From: Bactericera cockerelli | Taxonomy: Eukaryota > Arthropoda > Insecta > Hemiptera > Triozidae | DNA length: 64,000 bases | Direction: 5' to 3' | NCBI GenBank assembly: GCA_024516035.1 | Contig: CM044958.1 | Span: forward strand, 48,661,879 to 48,725,878 | In this document: in pieces, positions 32,775 through 44,172 of the stretch | How positions within the stretch are numbered: the first letter of the stretch is position 1 | Layout of the letters: every line of letters begins with the position of its first letter | Notes under the pieces: generated by a model | The model's input: only the letters and a program-made list of their open reading frames with translations | The model's database searches: none | What the model was told of the DNA's origin: nothing | Program-made: the position numbers and the translations under genes

Positions 32775-32993
32775 TTTTTTTTGGGGGGGTTTAACGTCGC
32801 TTTCAACTACATCGTCATATCACGACGGGGGTGTTACCCTCCATGCGCAGAAATCCACAAACCTATACTACCCACATTAACCTCACCCATCCTGGGTTGG
32901 GCCGGAATGCCAGCATCACGAAGTTTAACCTAGCTGGACGTTGCTTAACTTTGGTGATCTTACGAGAACCGGTGTAGTCAGCGGAAGCTGGCG
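32775..32993 (-). mobile_element. 5S rRNA-derived SINE
   Basis: On the minus strand: ACACCGGTTCTCGTAAGATC, ACCAAAGTTAAGCAACGTCC, then the tail with GGTTAATGTGGGTAGTATAG, GAGGGTAACACCCCCGTCG, TGATATGACGATG and TTGAAAGCGACGTTAAACC, ending at an A run (T run at 32775 on plus). Confidence 0.85.
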
Positions 32994-33824
32994 CTCGAAA
33001 TTTATTAAAACTAGAAATTCTTTGAGGGCTGGACTAAAAATTGTACTTGAAAAAATAAAACACCGGAGTTCTGTTAATGCCCAGAATTTCTATACCTTAA
33101 TATCCACCCTAAGTTGTATAATATTTTGCAGAATCATCAAATTTAACTACGAACTTGAAAAAAAATTAGCAATTTTCGTTGACGCCATGACGCCGCGGTA
33201 ATTTCTATTGTGTATGTACTATTTAATTTCTTCTTCCTGTGTTTATAGTATTCATTTTATATTTAAATTTATTATTCTTTTCATTGATGTATACATGATA
33301 TTATATTATTTTTCCTTTTTCAAATCTCCGAACACCACACCGGTAATAAAGTGCACAAGTCAAGTAATTAAGTCCGGCCGGAATGCAGTCCTCTAGCGTC
33401 TGAGTCGAGTAAATGACCGTCTCCATGCACGGCTCATCACTTTTTGCACTGTCGAAGAATTCGCGATGCTCTTTCCATTGAGTGCGAATTTATGGCTCAC
33501 TTAGGAGCACTATTTCCCCGCTAATTGTGTGTTGTGACACGAAACGTTTTGCGGGAAAATTAACAAATTTTCGCGACCCGCTCGCATTGTCTGCTGAATT
33601 ATTTCGCCAGAGTGGCAATGTTGTAATTATGTTTTAAATATGAGCAGGTCGGGCGGACACAATTTGTTCTGTTTCGTTTTTTTTTTGTATAATTTTCTGC
33701 TTATTTATTATTTCACGCAGAACCTTGTAACCTTTTAATAATAAATTTAAATTAAATCTACAGGGTGTGACTTTCGACTTTGAGCAGTCAGGAATGTGAT
33801 AGGAAAATAAGAACACGTTCTAGT
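32994..33824. other. No gene assigned
   Basis: Short frames at 32941-33201 (beginning inside the 5S SINE) and 33208-33396 have no recognisable family. Sequence 33380-33610 is less AT-rich but unassigned. Confidence 0.35.
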
Positions 33825-33975
33825 TCAAAAGCTTAGGGATTCGTTGGTGCGAATGCATGATTTCTTCCTCATTTAGTTCAGTATGTGACCACATAATAAG
33901 ACTCTGGCAGCTAGATAGTAGAAAATGCTTTGTGCTTTTATTGTACTAAACTACAAAAGAGTGTTACAATCAGGA
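33825..33975 (+). mobile_element. SINE-A, 3' portion
   Basis: TTAGGGATTCGTTGGTGCGA (damaged B-box), ACCACATAATAAGACTCTG, TAGTAGAAAATGCTTTG and AAAGAGTGTTA match the SINE-A body. Several small deletions. Confidence 0.7.
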
Positions 33976-34014
33976 GTGTAATAGAAAAGTTAGAACACTC
34001 TTTAGTTCCATCAT

Positions 34015-34112
34015 TAATCTATTTTACGGAATGCCTTGTCTGTATGATTACAGGCACGTAAAGGGTCGAGGGTTCAAGTCCCAATTTGAGCCTACATTTA
34101 GTCTTAGAAGGT
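34015..34112 (+). mobile_element. Degenerate tRNA-like SINE head
   Basis: GTCGAGGGTTCAAGTCCC contains a B-box-like GGTTCAAGTCC. The upstream head is decayed. Confidence 0.5.
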
Positions 34113-34189
34113 AGTTTAATATAACTTATACCTAAGGGCAAGGGCTTTGTTAATTTGTCAATAATTGTAAATCATAAAGTAAAAAAATA

Positions 34190-34372
34190 ATACTCTTTAG
34201 TAGAGGTTAATGCTTATCTAAAGCATTTTTTTACAACCTAATCCTCAGAGTTTTATTTCTTTATGGTCATATACCTACTAAAATTAATTCTAAGGAACAG
34301 ATTCCTACGCTACTTGGATTACCCGACTAACGCCTTAACCAATTGACTACCAATGCATGGATCTCAAGTGGC
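34190..34372 (-). mobile_element. SINE-A, diverged
   Basis: On the minus strand: ATGCATTGGTAGTCAATTGG, AAGGCGTTAGTCGGGTAATC, CAAGTAGCGTAGGAATCTG, then the body to CTACTAAAGAGTATTATT. The B-box is deleted. Confidence 0.7.
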
Positions 34373-34814
34373 AAACTATAATTTAAAAATATAATACATA
34401 GGACTTTGTATACTCAATCATTCTATTCGCTCATTTCTTTGCTCTGAAAAATAAAACAAAGAAACTGTTAATCTCAGCTAAGATGGACATGTTTATAGTA
34501 GACCCTGTCGAAATGATCTTTGTTGACATAGCTAATAGACACATAATTGCGATTAAAATTAAAATTCGAGCATTGCCAAAAAATGTGGTGTTCATATGTT
34601 CTCGAGATATACGGCGCTCTCAGCTCTTCTTAGCAGGCGAAGAATGGTGAGAATTAGGGGGAGAATGGTGAGGATTAGGGGGGGAAGGGGGGGGAATGGT
34701 GAGGACTGCTGGTGGGTGTGTGAAGATTTAAGTAGTGTTTTCAATACTCATCAGTTTATTTTACATCAGATTAATTGATGAATATTGTAAAGAATATTGT
34801 ATAAACCACATTTT
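34373..34814. other. Spacer with a G-rich tract
   Basis: 34643-34700 holds GAATGGTGAG and GATTAGGGGG units with runs of five to eight G, potentially able to form a G-quadruplex. No gene. Confidence 0.5.
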
Positions 34815-34920
34815 TAAAAAAAGTCAAGTGTTTCACAGCCTTTTTTTGCAGCCATGAAACAGGAGCTACTGTAGACGCTTGTGGTTTGTATTGTAGCTTG
34901 CCCATCCCGTGTCTTAATAG
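34815..34920 (-). repeat. Dispersed repeat X, copy
   Basis: AGTGTTTCACAGCC, GCAGCCATGAAACAGGAG, CTACTGTAGACGCTTGTGG, GCTTGCCCATCCCGT. Small deletion in the ATTTCGTA section. Confidence 0.75.
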
Positions 34921-35769
34921 ATTATAGATTTACTAATCTAAGACCTTTAATTTGATAGTTTTTCCGCAATGTAATAAAAACTACAAAGCCACGTCTCCAA
35001 ATCAATTACCATCCAACTCGTCCTCCAGTTCGAGGAAACGGCTGCTATTGTGGACTAGTTGTCAAGCGGACATGAAATTTCCAATAAAGCGTCTCTTCGA
35101 TTTCCAATAAATCAAGCCTGTCCTATCATATTTTTATTAATTAGTCGACTATATTTAGAAACCATTAGACATAAAATTAAATGAAATCGCTACTCCGGCA
35201 CGGCAGAACAGTTTAAGGTAATTGCTTAATAGGTCACGTTGCTTCTAATTGAAAAATTCCCACGATATGAGCTTTAGTTCCCCACGCTCCGCGGAGCTGT
35301 GTGTGCATACTAGGCGGGAACAGCTTTCCTGCTGCTTTTTTTTCTAGGTTTGATTACTTACTATGTAAATAGATAGATATATTACTTTCCGCTTAGGAAA
35401 AAATTGCGTTTTTGGTTTTTTTCTGTGAAAATTTGTTCCAGATTCACTAAAATGTAGCTAATATACCTACTACTTGTATTTCACTGACTCCAAGGTTTAA
35501 TTGTTACAGAGTCTTTCATTTTTTATTTTAAATTAATTGAATTAATTATTGGACAAGTTTATTTTAACATTATAAAATGAGTGTCATTATATCAGTGATT
35601 TTCATATTTTCAAAGTCATGCTGAAAAGTAACTAAATATTATCATTTTTACTATATCACAGTTTAAAATACAAATCGTTTAACTCATAGATATTATTTAA
35701 CACATTATAAAATAAACTTGAGAATTACGAGTATCTATTTTAGGAGTTGATTTTGATGATGTGTGATTG
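34921..35769. other. No recognised feature
   Basis: AT-rich spacer without ORF or SINE boxes. A GC-richer patch at 35280-35330 is unassigned. Confidence 0.45.
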
Positions 35770-35882
35770 AATTCTGAAATATACTTGGAAAAAACATGAA
35801 TTAGGTGGGATTTGAACTAATTGACAACTACCTGGATTATCTGATACCACTCGACGACCAAAGTATGATTATTTGATTATGT
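35770..35882 (-). mobile_element. SINE-A-like, heavily decayed
   Basis: On the minus strand: TCGTCGAGTGGTATCAGATA, ATCCAGGTAGTTGTCAATTA, GTTCAAATCCCACC (B-box) and ATTCATG. Confidence 0.5.
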
Positions 35883-35886
35883 TTGA

Positions 35887-36306
35887 ATGGAAACCTTCTT
35901 TTACCCAATGGATTATCCTGGGACAGATTACCGAGCAATGTGCTTTCATGTCTGTTGGATCTCGACCATACTTCTCTTCGCTTGTGTATGCTATCCTCCT
36001 AATAAGACCATGTTAACATGTGTAACTCTAATCAGTCCGAGAATGCAATGTGGTCTGTCCATATTGTTTCTCCTGCTTCTGATTAGTGGCCAGTGGACGT
36101 TTATCTACATAGACGACTATACGAAGACGGCTACGTTTTCTATTATTATGTGTCCAACGTCACCAGGACAGTACTTAAAGTGCTGTCGTGAATTGTATGA
36201 AATCTTGATGAGTTTTTTGTTGTTATTCGAACAAAAATTGATTTTATTTTCTTATTCTCAATTTTGTTTAGGGGCTTCCTACTACCTTCTTTACACCAAT
36301 AAATGA
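35887..36306 (+). CDS. Unidentified hydrophobic ORF, doubtful
   Basis: A 139-codon frame with two or three hydrophobic stretches (about residues 25-40, 55-72 and 108-128), several Cys, and no low-complexity bias. The early FYPMDYP followed by a hydrophobic segment is faintly like the region before a transmembrane helix of insect chemoreceptors. This is only an impression, with no diagnostic motif and no supporting neighbouring exon seen. It follows a decayed SINE directly and has no visible promoter or splice context. It may be a chance frame, a decayed exon or transposon debris. Confidence 0.15.
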   Translation: METFFYPMDYPGTDYRAMCFHVCWISTILLFACVCYPPNKTMLTCVTLISPRMQCGLSILFLLLLISGQWTFIYIDDYTKTATFSIIMCPTSPGQYLKCCRELYEILMSFLLLFEQKLILFSYSQFCLGASYYLLYTNK

Positions 36307-36489
36307 GGCTTTGTTTAGACTGTGAGAGTAAAGGGACTTTTAGTCTCATTCTTGCAGGATGTATTGTGCCTCTAAAAAATCACTCTCAAATTTATGTAGA
36401 ATAGAAGAGAACATACATTTTGTCTTTATTAAATGTAAGATTACATTTTGTTACATTGAATTTTTCATATTTCTCTTCAATAATATCCT

Positions 36490-36612
36490 TTTTTAAGAAG
36501 AGCGTTTCAAAGCCTTTTTTATTTCGTAGACATGAAACAGGAAACGCTTGTGGTCTGTGTTGCAGCTTCTCCATCCCATAGTATGCCTCCCCTCTGATGG
36601 GCGAGAAGTTAT
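36490..36612 (-). repeat. Dispersed repeat X, copy
   Basis: GAGCGTTTCAAAGCC, CATGAAACAGGAA, GCTTGTGGTCTGTGTTG, CCTCCCCTCTGATGGGCGAG. The GAGCTACTGTAGAC part is deleted. Confidence 0.75.
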
Positions 36613-36779
36613 ACTCAAATGATTTAAAAATAACACTTTTGACCAAGATGTTAAAAAACTCTTTTCAGAGATTTCCTTGATCTTCGGATCGCGGAGATTA
36701 CATGCTGCAAAGTCAGTGGATACCTAAATCAGATTTTCATAATTACGTTTCGTGAATGTCAAGAACTAAAGAATAAATT

Positions 36780-37010
36780 AGTGAAAATGTCAGTACTACA
36801 GAAGTAGTGGAGATGTCAGAACTACAGAATTAGTGGAGATGTCAGAACTACCGAATAAGTAGATAATGCCAGAGCTACACAATAATTCTAGGTGTCGGAG
36901 CTATTTTAAGAATAAAGAATTAGTGGCGACAACCGAATTACAGAATTAATGGAGATGTACGAATCACAGAATTAGTGGAGATTTCAGAACTACAGAATCA
37001 CTGAATACAA
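36780..37010. repeat. Minisatellite Y, locus 1
   Basis: About eight diverged units of roughly 25 bp with AGAACTACAGAATTAGTGG and AGATGTC. The same unit makes the larger array at 43690-44172. Confidence 0.8.
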
Positions 37011-38036
37011 TTATTCAGAAGTATTCAATGAGATGCTGGGGTTCTCATTGAAGAAAAAGAAATCGTGTAGGCATTGAAGAATTTAAATCCTCCAGTTGGT
37101 TCATGGAGAGTATAGAGACACTTGTTGAAAAGACACGCGCATGCACCACATTATCCATGTAATTGATACCATCGAAATCTTTCAAAAAGACAAGGAAGAA
37201 GAAAACATCAGTATAGAATAAGGTATATCAATCAATGTAATAGACATCATCACAACCTTCCATAAAAAAGTAAGAAAATAATAATCCGAAAATTGACGAA
37301 AAACGCAGTTAAGTATAAAAATGAAAAGAAAAAAAAAAAAAAAAAAAAACAGAAAGGAAGAAACACCTCTCCTTATACGTACTAATCATAATTATAATTC
37401 CTACAATATGATCACCATTTATATTATTAATAGACCTACCATCAAATCGATCAACCAAAATCCATTTCTATAGAACATTGGACTGCGTTTCCAACATTTT
37501 CTAATAGGCTGAGTGTGCGAGAGACGTGAAGAAAATTGTCTGCACGCGTGCTCAGTGGACGTGAGCGTTTTCTTGGCTCGTGCCATTCTTGAGGACAATA
37601 TGTATAATATGAGGACCAATCCTTGGTATGCTGTCAAGATACAAGACGCGAACACCAAACCAAGGTATCCTTGATAGCCCACATGAAAAACAGAGATATG
37701 ATACTCGGTATATTTCTAATAACAGATGCCTGGATCTAATACAATCCATTATAATAATAGATTATAGAATTCTCTAATGTCAAAGACTGTTGTAGCGCAT
37801 ATGAATATTACATTGATATCCTGTTATCTATGTATCACGTCTATGATACTCTTTATAATATTGTGCTTGTGTTTATGATTTTATAACAACCTATTGAATA
37901 ATTTTACAGGCAGTAAACTATTTATAGTCCATGTACTGGTTTATAAGTTATGAATGTATATTAGGTAGGATTGCAGGTATACTATAGCCGTATTTTCCTT
38001 TCTAACCAATGTGGATTCAAATGGAATAAAATGAAC
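37011..38036. other. No gene assigned
   Basis: A run of about 26 A at 37325-37350. Frames at 37419-37682 and 37552-37749 (minus) overlap each other and match nothing I know. Confidence 0.4.
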
Positions 38037-38090
38037 AAACTGGAAGAAAGTCATTTTCTTTTGTAAGAGGAAAAATCTTCTTCCAGTTTG
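38037..38090. repeat. 13-bp hairpin with about 30-nt loop
   Basis: CAAACTGGAAGAA pairs perfectly with TTCTTCCAGTTTG. Confidence 0.75.
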
Positions 38091-38850
38091 GTTAACCAAA
38101 ATGAATTTATAAAATTATTGCTTCCATTTTTTTTATAGGTTACGTTTTAATTTTTCCATTGTTTATATATATCTCCCTTGCCTTTATCCCATATTAGCTT
38201 ATGTTGCTTTTGGGGTCGGCATTGTTCAACCTCATGGTTGAGGTTGGTAGGGTGGAGCAGGAAGCAGGAAGATGGAGCAGGAAGAACTAGAAGAACATCG
38301 GGCCGGAAATTTTTCCATTGTTTATCTTTAAAAATACCGAAACGCATTTTTCTTTTACGAATAGTGGGGAAGCTAAACTTGGAAGAAAATGATAATATTT
38401 GGAAAAAACCAGACCTGAATTTTTTTTAAGCCAAAAGAAAAACACGGTTTATGATATACTATTAATAATGTAACTAGTATAGCTGATATATTTTCATCTA
38501 CGATAATATGGCCACTGACGGTGGTTTCATCTAATAGGACCCCTGACCAATGTATAGATTATGTCTCTTCTGCATTCGTCATCATCATCTCGTGCCATGG
38601 ACTGTTCTTAGATATTTTTGCTGTTGTTATTATTATTTTATTATCTTCGTGTTACTTGAGATTGTAATTATTATTTATTGTAGTTCTACTTAGTTGTTTT
38701 ATTATTCCTCATCTGCTTCTTTTTTTATATAGGTATTATAGCTATTTCTTTGTATTCCCTCTTCTATTTCTGCTATTAATAATCGATATTTTTCTTTATT
38801 CTGCTACATTTTTCTTCTAATGCTTTTCTTGTTCTCTTTATTTGAATGTT
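38091..38850. other. No gene assigned
   Basis: Frames at 38147-38347 (minus) and 38178-38429 (plus) are antisense to each other and unrecognised. 38580-38820 is T-rich. Confidence 0.4.
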
Positions 38851-38854
38851 TTGC

Positions 38855-39001
38855 ATATACATCAGAAGAAAATCTGAGACCTATAAAATCAGCACATAAA
38901 AGAATAATTAAGGCAACATTACACCCCTATACAAACAAAGTGAAAAGAAGAGAAAAAATGCTAGAGTACAAAATTTTGAACTTCGAAAATCTTCACATAT
39001 A
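38855..39001 (+). pseudogene. LINE RT C-terminal fragment, left part
   Basis: Encodes a typical post-RT LINE segment: LRPIKSAHKRIIKATLHPYT followed by YKILNFENLHIY. The frame is cut at 39001 by a TA-flanked element and continues at 40979. The upstream part of this LINE is absent. Confidence 0.7.
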
Positions 39002-40976
39002 CAGTACTAGCCGTTTGCCCGTGCTTTGCAACGGGACTAAATTTCAAATTTACTAAGGCATGGCCGTACTGCTGGACAGCAATGCCTTTTTGAACTTTTT
39101 ATAATTTTTCTGGACAAAGCGATAATGGTTTTGGGGGGGTCAATTCTGAGACATTTTTTGCTATCTCTTACCGTTTTGGCTAAACAACTCCGGACAAACA
39201 AACAAACAAACAAACAAACAAACATAGGTAGGTAGGTAGGTAGTCCTTTTTTCTGTTTTATATATAGAGATGTCTCAGAAGTCCTGGCAATGGCCTCATA
39301 ACTTTTGAATGGGTACGAATTTTTGGATTCTGTTTGTTTCTAAGGATAGGAAGTGCTCTATGGCCGATTCACTGGTGATGTCAAAATCTAGGTTCGAACC
39401 CCGGAAGTGGCACTTTTTTCATAAAAATGGCCATTTCTTGAGAAATTTAAATGAGAAGGTATTTTTTTAATTTCATATTATTAATTAACAGGTAAAAATA
39501 CTGCATTCCTCAAAAAATATATTTTCTATCACTATCAGTGGCGGAGCTATGGTGGTTTCAAACTTAAAAATCTGGTTTTTGGAGACACCCTGTAGCTTTG
39601 GTACCGCGGGACTCAATACAGTCCTTAATGATTTAAAATGACGAAAAAAGTGTCTTGGAAGTACTGAAATGGTAAAAACTCCGATATATCACCTCCATCA
39701 GTGCCGGAGAGCAAAGTGTTTAAAGTCAATAATATTTGTAAGATCACATTTTACTTATTATTTACCTAGGCTTCAATTATCCACCATACAAACACACAAC
39801 CATCACCAAATCGCAACTTTAGTGGGTATCACAGCATTACAAGTCTAGTATAAGTAAGTATCGCTCATTCTTTCGAATTTCATTTAACTTGTAATGCCAC
39901 CACTGATTGCTATTCTCAATTAAAGTATTTACTCATTTGTCTTGATGAGGTTGAGTGAACCACCAACACACCCAACAACATAGTCGAGTTATAATATTTC
40001 CCATTTCCCACCGAGAATCGAACCCGGGGATTCCGCAGTCTCATTACTGAATCTAGAAAGGGACACATTGGAGAAGAAACTCATTGCAATGCCATGAAGA
40101 TCAAAGAGAGTAAACTTTTAAATCAAATAAATATTTAAGTAGGTACCTACCTAGGTTCAGGAGTGAACTAATTTTGAACCTGCATGGTCCTGAATCAGGT
40201 TGACTCTAATCCATGATACATAGGTTATTAGGAAATAAACAGGTAGGTAACTAATATGAATGTGGATAATTATAGATATCTAGTTAATAGATAAATAAAT
40301 CTGTTTCTCTTCACTTAACTAAGAGTTGAAGTTTGAAAACAATTATGTAGTGGTAGGTAGGTACCTACACATTTTACTCAACTAATCAATATCTATTTTT
40401 TGTTGTTGTTCTTGTCGTCATTCTAACAATTGTTCACAAACTAAAGTTGTAATCGAACCCTTTTTCACTTCAAGACAATGCAACTAATAAAAATTGATTA
40501 TTGTCATGAAAATAGGTCATTGTTATCCAACCCTCCGGCACTGATGTAGGTGATATATCGGAGTTTTTACCATTTCAGTACTTCCAAGACACTTTTTTCG
40601 TAATTTTAAATTATTGAGGACTGTATTGAGTCCCGCGGTACCAAAGCTACAGGGTGTCTCAAAAAACCAGATTTTTAAGTTTGAAACCACCATAGCTCCG
40701 CCACTGATAGTGATAGAAAATTTATTTTTTGAGGAATGCAGTATTTTTACTTGTTAAGTAATAATATGAAATTAAAAAAATACCTTCTCATATAAATTTC
40801 TCAAGAAATGGCCATTTTTATCAAAAAAGTGCCACTTCCGGGATTCGAACCTGGATTTTGACATCACCAGTGAATCGGCCATAGGGCACTTTCTATCCTT
40901 AGAAACAAACAGAATCCAAAAATTCGTACCCATTCAAAAGTTATGAGGCCATTGCCAGGACTTCTGAGACATACTG
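39002..40976. mobile_element. TA-flanked element with 444-bp terminal inverted repeats
   Basis: Ends are CAGTATGTCTCAGAAGTCC and its complement, with TA on both sides (39000-39001, 40977-40978), as for Tc1/mariner insertions. The arms are 444 bp each once the nested Helitron (39007-39270) is discounted, and over 90% similar by eye. Each arm carries a tRNA-B-box-like GGTTCGAACC/GGATTCGAACC site, and the phrase ACACCCTGTA. The 823-bp interior (39710-40532) has no transposase frame. It inserted into LINE coding sequence. Confidence 0.88.
39007..39270 (-). mobile_element. Helitron-like element, family H2, copy 3
   Basis: Minus strand: A|TCTCTATATATAAAACAG ... CCCGT/ACGGG hairpin ... ACGGCTAG|T. 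It lies within the left arm of the TA element, five bases from its end. Removing it rejoins CAGTA with TGTCTC exactly as in the right arm. Carries AAAC and TAGG microsatellites. Confidence 0.9.
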
Positions 40977-40978
40977 TA

Positions 40979-41221
40979 TATACTATGATTATAAACCATT
41001 ATTACGAAGAAAAATTTAGACAAAAAAATGAAACACCATATGCAATAAGAAATCATAATTTTATAGTACCAAACATAAATAATAAGTATGGAAAAACAAC
41101 CCTCAAACATCAAGTACCAACATTATTAAATAAATTACCTGAAAACCTTAGAGAATTAGAACACAAAATATTCATGAAAAAAGAAATACAAAAACACTTA
41201 TTAAAAAACAATGATATTTAA
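40979..41221 (+). pseudogene. LINE RT C-terminal fragment, right part
   Basis: Continues the LINE segment in the same reading frame once the TA element and one TA are discounted. Contains NKYGKTTLKHQVPTLLNKLP, the end typical of jockey/CR1-like pol proteins, and a stop at 41219-41221. A 3' UTR of about 180 bp follows, ending in an (ATT)n tail near 41395-41412. Confidence 0.75.
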
Positions 41222-41412
41222 AGAACATTAAGGAAAACAACGAATAATGAAATGAACAACAAAATATTTAATTACAACTTGAGAAAATAGAAAAGAAAAT
41301 TAAAAAGAAAAAGCCCACAGGTTCCTGAAAAGTACACCCCGTACTTATAGAGGAACACGATAGACCATGATGTTATTGAATGCATAATAAACATTATTAT
41401 TATTATTATTAT

Positions 41413-43689
41413 CTTTTAAACTGTTATTGGTTCTTCGTTTTTTCATATTTTCCAATAATTCTTGTCTATCTTGTATACCTACTACTCATTAATATTTATC
41501 TTTGAATTTTAGCTTCTTGTTTTCTCTCTTTCTCTTCATTTTGATATTTACTGTTCCTCTTCTAAATCTTACTTCTTATGCATATTTTCTTGTCCTTTGG
41601 ATTTTCTCTTCAATTCGTCTCTTCTTCTTCTTCTTCTTAGTTTTTCCGCTATTGCCTTCCTTTAATTTTATTCTTATTTTATTTATTCTCTGTCATTATG
41701 ATTTCATCAAATATATTACTGAAAACTAAATAGGTCTTGTAAATTATAAAATTTATATTCGACGTATTATCGTCCAATGTCTGTGAAATGGAACCAATGT
41801 TGGTAAGGATATTAGATACCATGTGACAAACTATGTATATTATTCAGGTATGTAAAAAAGTACGAGATGTGAATCAGTATGTTTCGATTTGTATGAGCGA
41901 ATAAATCAGGCATAAGTGATACTTTATGTCGAAGACCAATTACAAGTACCGTTTTTAGGAAATGAAAAGATGAAGTAAAGCAAGACAACATTGATTTGTG
42001 ACCGTCTCGTGTTGAAATCCACAAGTTTTAGAATTATCTGCGATTCTAATATTGGCGTTTATTTAAGTCTATTCCAATATAACCTTGCAGCTGGAAGTAG
42101 AGTTTCACGTTAACAAATCTTTGGTGTTCATCACTAAAGTTTGAACTGAACGTATAATTCAACAATTAAGTTTCCTAGGTTTAATGATTCTGGAGGCCCT
42201 TGTCAATTATCAGCCCCGTAGTAAATATTCAATAATGGAGTACACCACAATTCTACAAAATTGAATTTGACAACCGTCCAAATTGACGAAGTTAGACAAT
42301 GAAGATGATGTTGAATGAAGTAGCAAAGTCTCTGGCAATTCTACTCTCTCTACATTACATTACATTACATTATATCTGGGGGTCTTTTCAAAAAGAAATT
42401 CCTATGTGCTGCGTCCATCATTTAGAAATATTGCATTTAGAACTATACTCTCTCTAAGAAAGGTATCAGTTCTATTTTGCCAATTAAAGTTGGCGTGGAT
42501 TTCAAATCGACGCAAAAGCCGGAGAAAGTATTGTGTCTGATTCCGTCTGATAACAAGATCATCGTGCTCTTCTTCTTCATTAATATTTCCTCCATTGTCC
42601 TCGCGATTTCCGCCTTTGTGGTTTTTAGTCACGTTCTCTACTAATTAGACGTCGAAGCTCTGTGCCCATTCAATCTTTACGAGGACAACTTCGTAACCGA
42701 TTCTAATGGGATCTTCTTCACAACTAATGGGGACGAGTTGCCTGCTGTGTGTCCAGGATGATGAGTGAGGTTGGATTTCATTCATAAATTTCAGCGCATC
42801 TCCGGACTGACGGGAATACGGAATGGCGAATTATGATCTCGAAATGTTGTTTATGGGTATCGTTTCTCATAACGGCGGTCTTGTTGATCAAGAAGCAACA
42901 AAAAAAAAAAAAGACGGACGCTGGTCAGTAATGGACAGGTTGCTTCGATTTTTACTTGAGATTCATCTGAGGATACTTCTAAAAATAAGTTTTATGAAGA
43001 TTTACTATAAAAAAAAGTAATCAAGCATAATATATGTACATACAATCAAGACAAATTCAGTCTTTAAGACCTATCATTATACATATTTATGTAAAATATA
43101 AGAAATATAAGAAATATACATGGAAAAATACACAAAGTTTTTGTTAAACTGTTAGCACAATGGTACTCTTTGTCTGAAGGCTAACAGTCTAAATAAAATT
43201 ATGCACCAGTCATACATAATTATTATACAAGTTAATAAGATTTTTTTTTAAGTCCAACCTATTCGCATATTTATAATTGAAGAAGGAGGTCCATTAATTT
43301 CTTATGTGGCCGTTTTCGAGGTGAATAGGAAATATAAATTGATATTACCGTCCAATCTTGTGTAGCTCAATGTAGACGCATTGAACCATTTCAATAAGGA
43401 TGACAATGTTATAATATATTAATAATAGTTATTACAGGTAAGTACGACAGTAAGTACCACCTAAGAATAAGTGTGACCGATGAGGAGAATCGATTAGGTG
43501 TAGCGCGTGTCTTCGATTAGAATGATGTACAATGAGAAAAAAAAAATGACAGGAATTAGAATTGAAGAAAGAAAAATATGAATATCTAGGTACTTGATAA
43601 ATTGAACCTGTCCTGTACGTTAGCTTATGGAAAAGTAAGGATAAAACCCTGTATATTATTATTATGTTTGTAAATATGTCAGGACTACA
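41413..43689. other. No recognised gene
   Basis: T-rich stretch at 41500-41700, (TACAT)n at 42350-42372, and scattered short frames (41812-42024, 42402-42632, 42823-43020) without family signatures. The phrase TCAGCCCCGTAGTA at about 42210 also occurs near 8490. Confidence 0.45.
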
Positions 43690-44172
43690 CCATTTAAAGA
43701 ATTGTTGAAAGTACAGAATTAGTGGAGATGTCAGAACTACAGAATTAGTGGAGATGTTGAAAGTACATTAATAGTGAAGATGTTAGAACTACAGAATTAG
43801 TGGAGTCGTCAGAACTACAGAATTAGTGGAGATGTTGAAAGTACAGTAATAAGGGAGATGTTAGAACTACAGAATTAGTGGAGATGTTAGAACTACAGAA
43901 ATAGTGGAGATGTTGAGAGTACAGTAATAGTGGAGATGTTAGAACTACAGAATTAGTGGAGATGTTGAGAGTACAGTAAGAAGGGAGATGTTGAGAGTAA
44001 AGTAATAGTGGAGATGTTAGAACTACAGAAATAGTGGAGATGTTGAGAGTACAGTAATAGTGGAGACGTTAGAACTAAAGAATTAGTGGAAATGTTAGAA
44101 CTACAGAATTAGTGGAGAAGTCAAAACTACAGATTTAGTGTATATGTTGAAAGTACAGTCAGAACTACTTAA
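43690..44172. repeat. Minisatellite Y, locus 2
   Basis: About 18 units of roughly 24-26 bp alternating between AGAACTACAGAATTAGTGG/AGATGTT and GAGAGTACAGTAATAGTGG/AGATGTT. Higher-order alternation of the two variants is visible. Confidence 0.9.
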
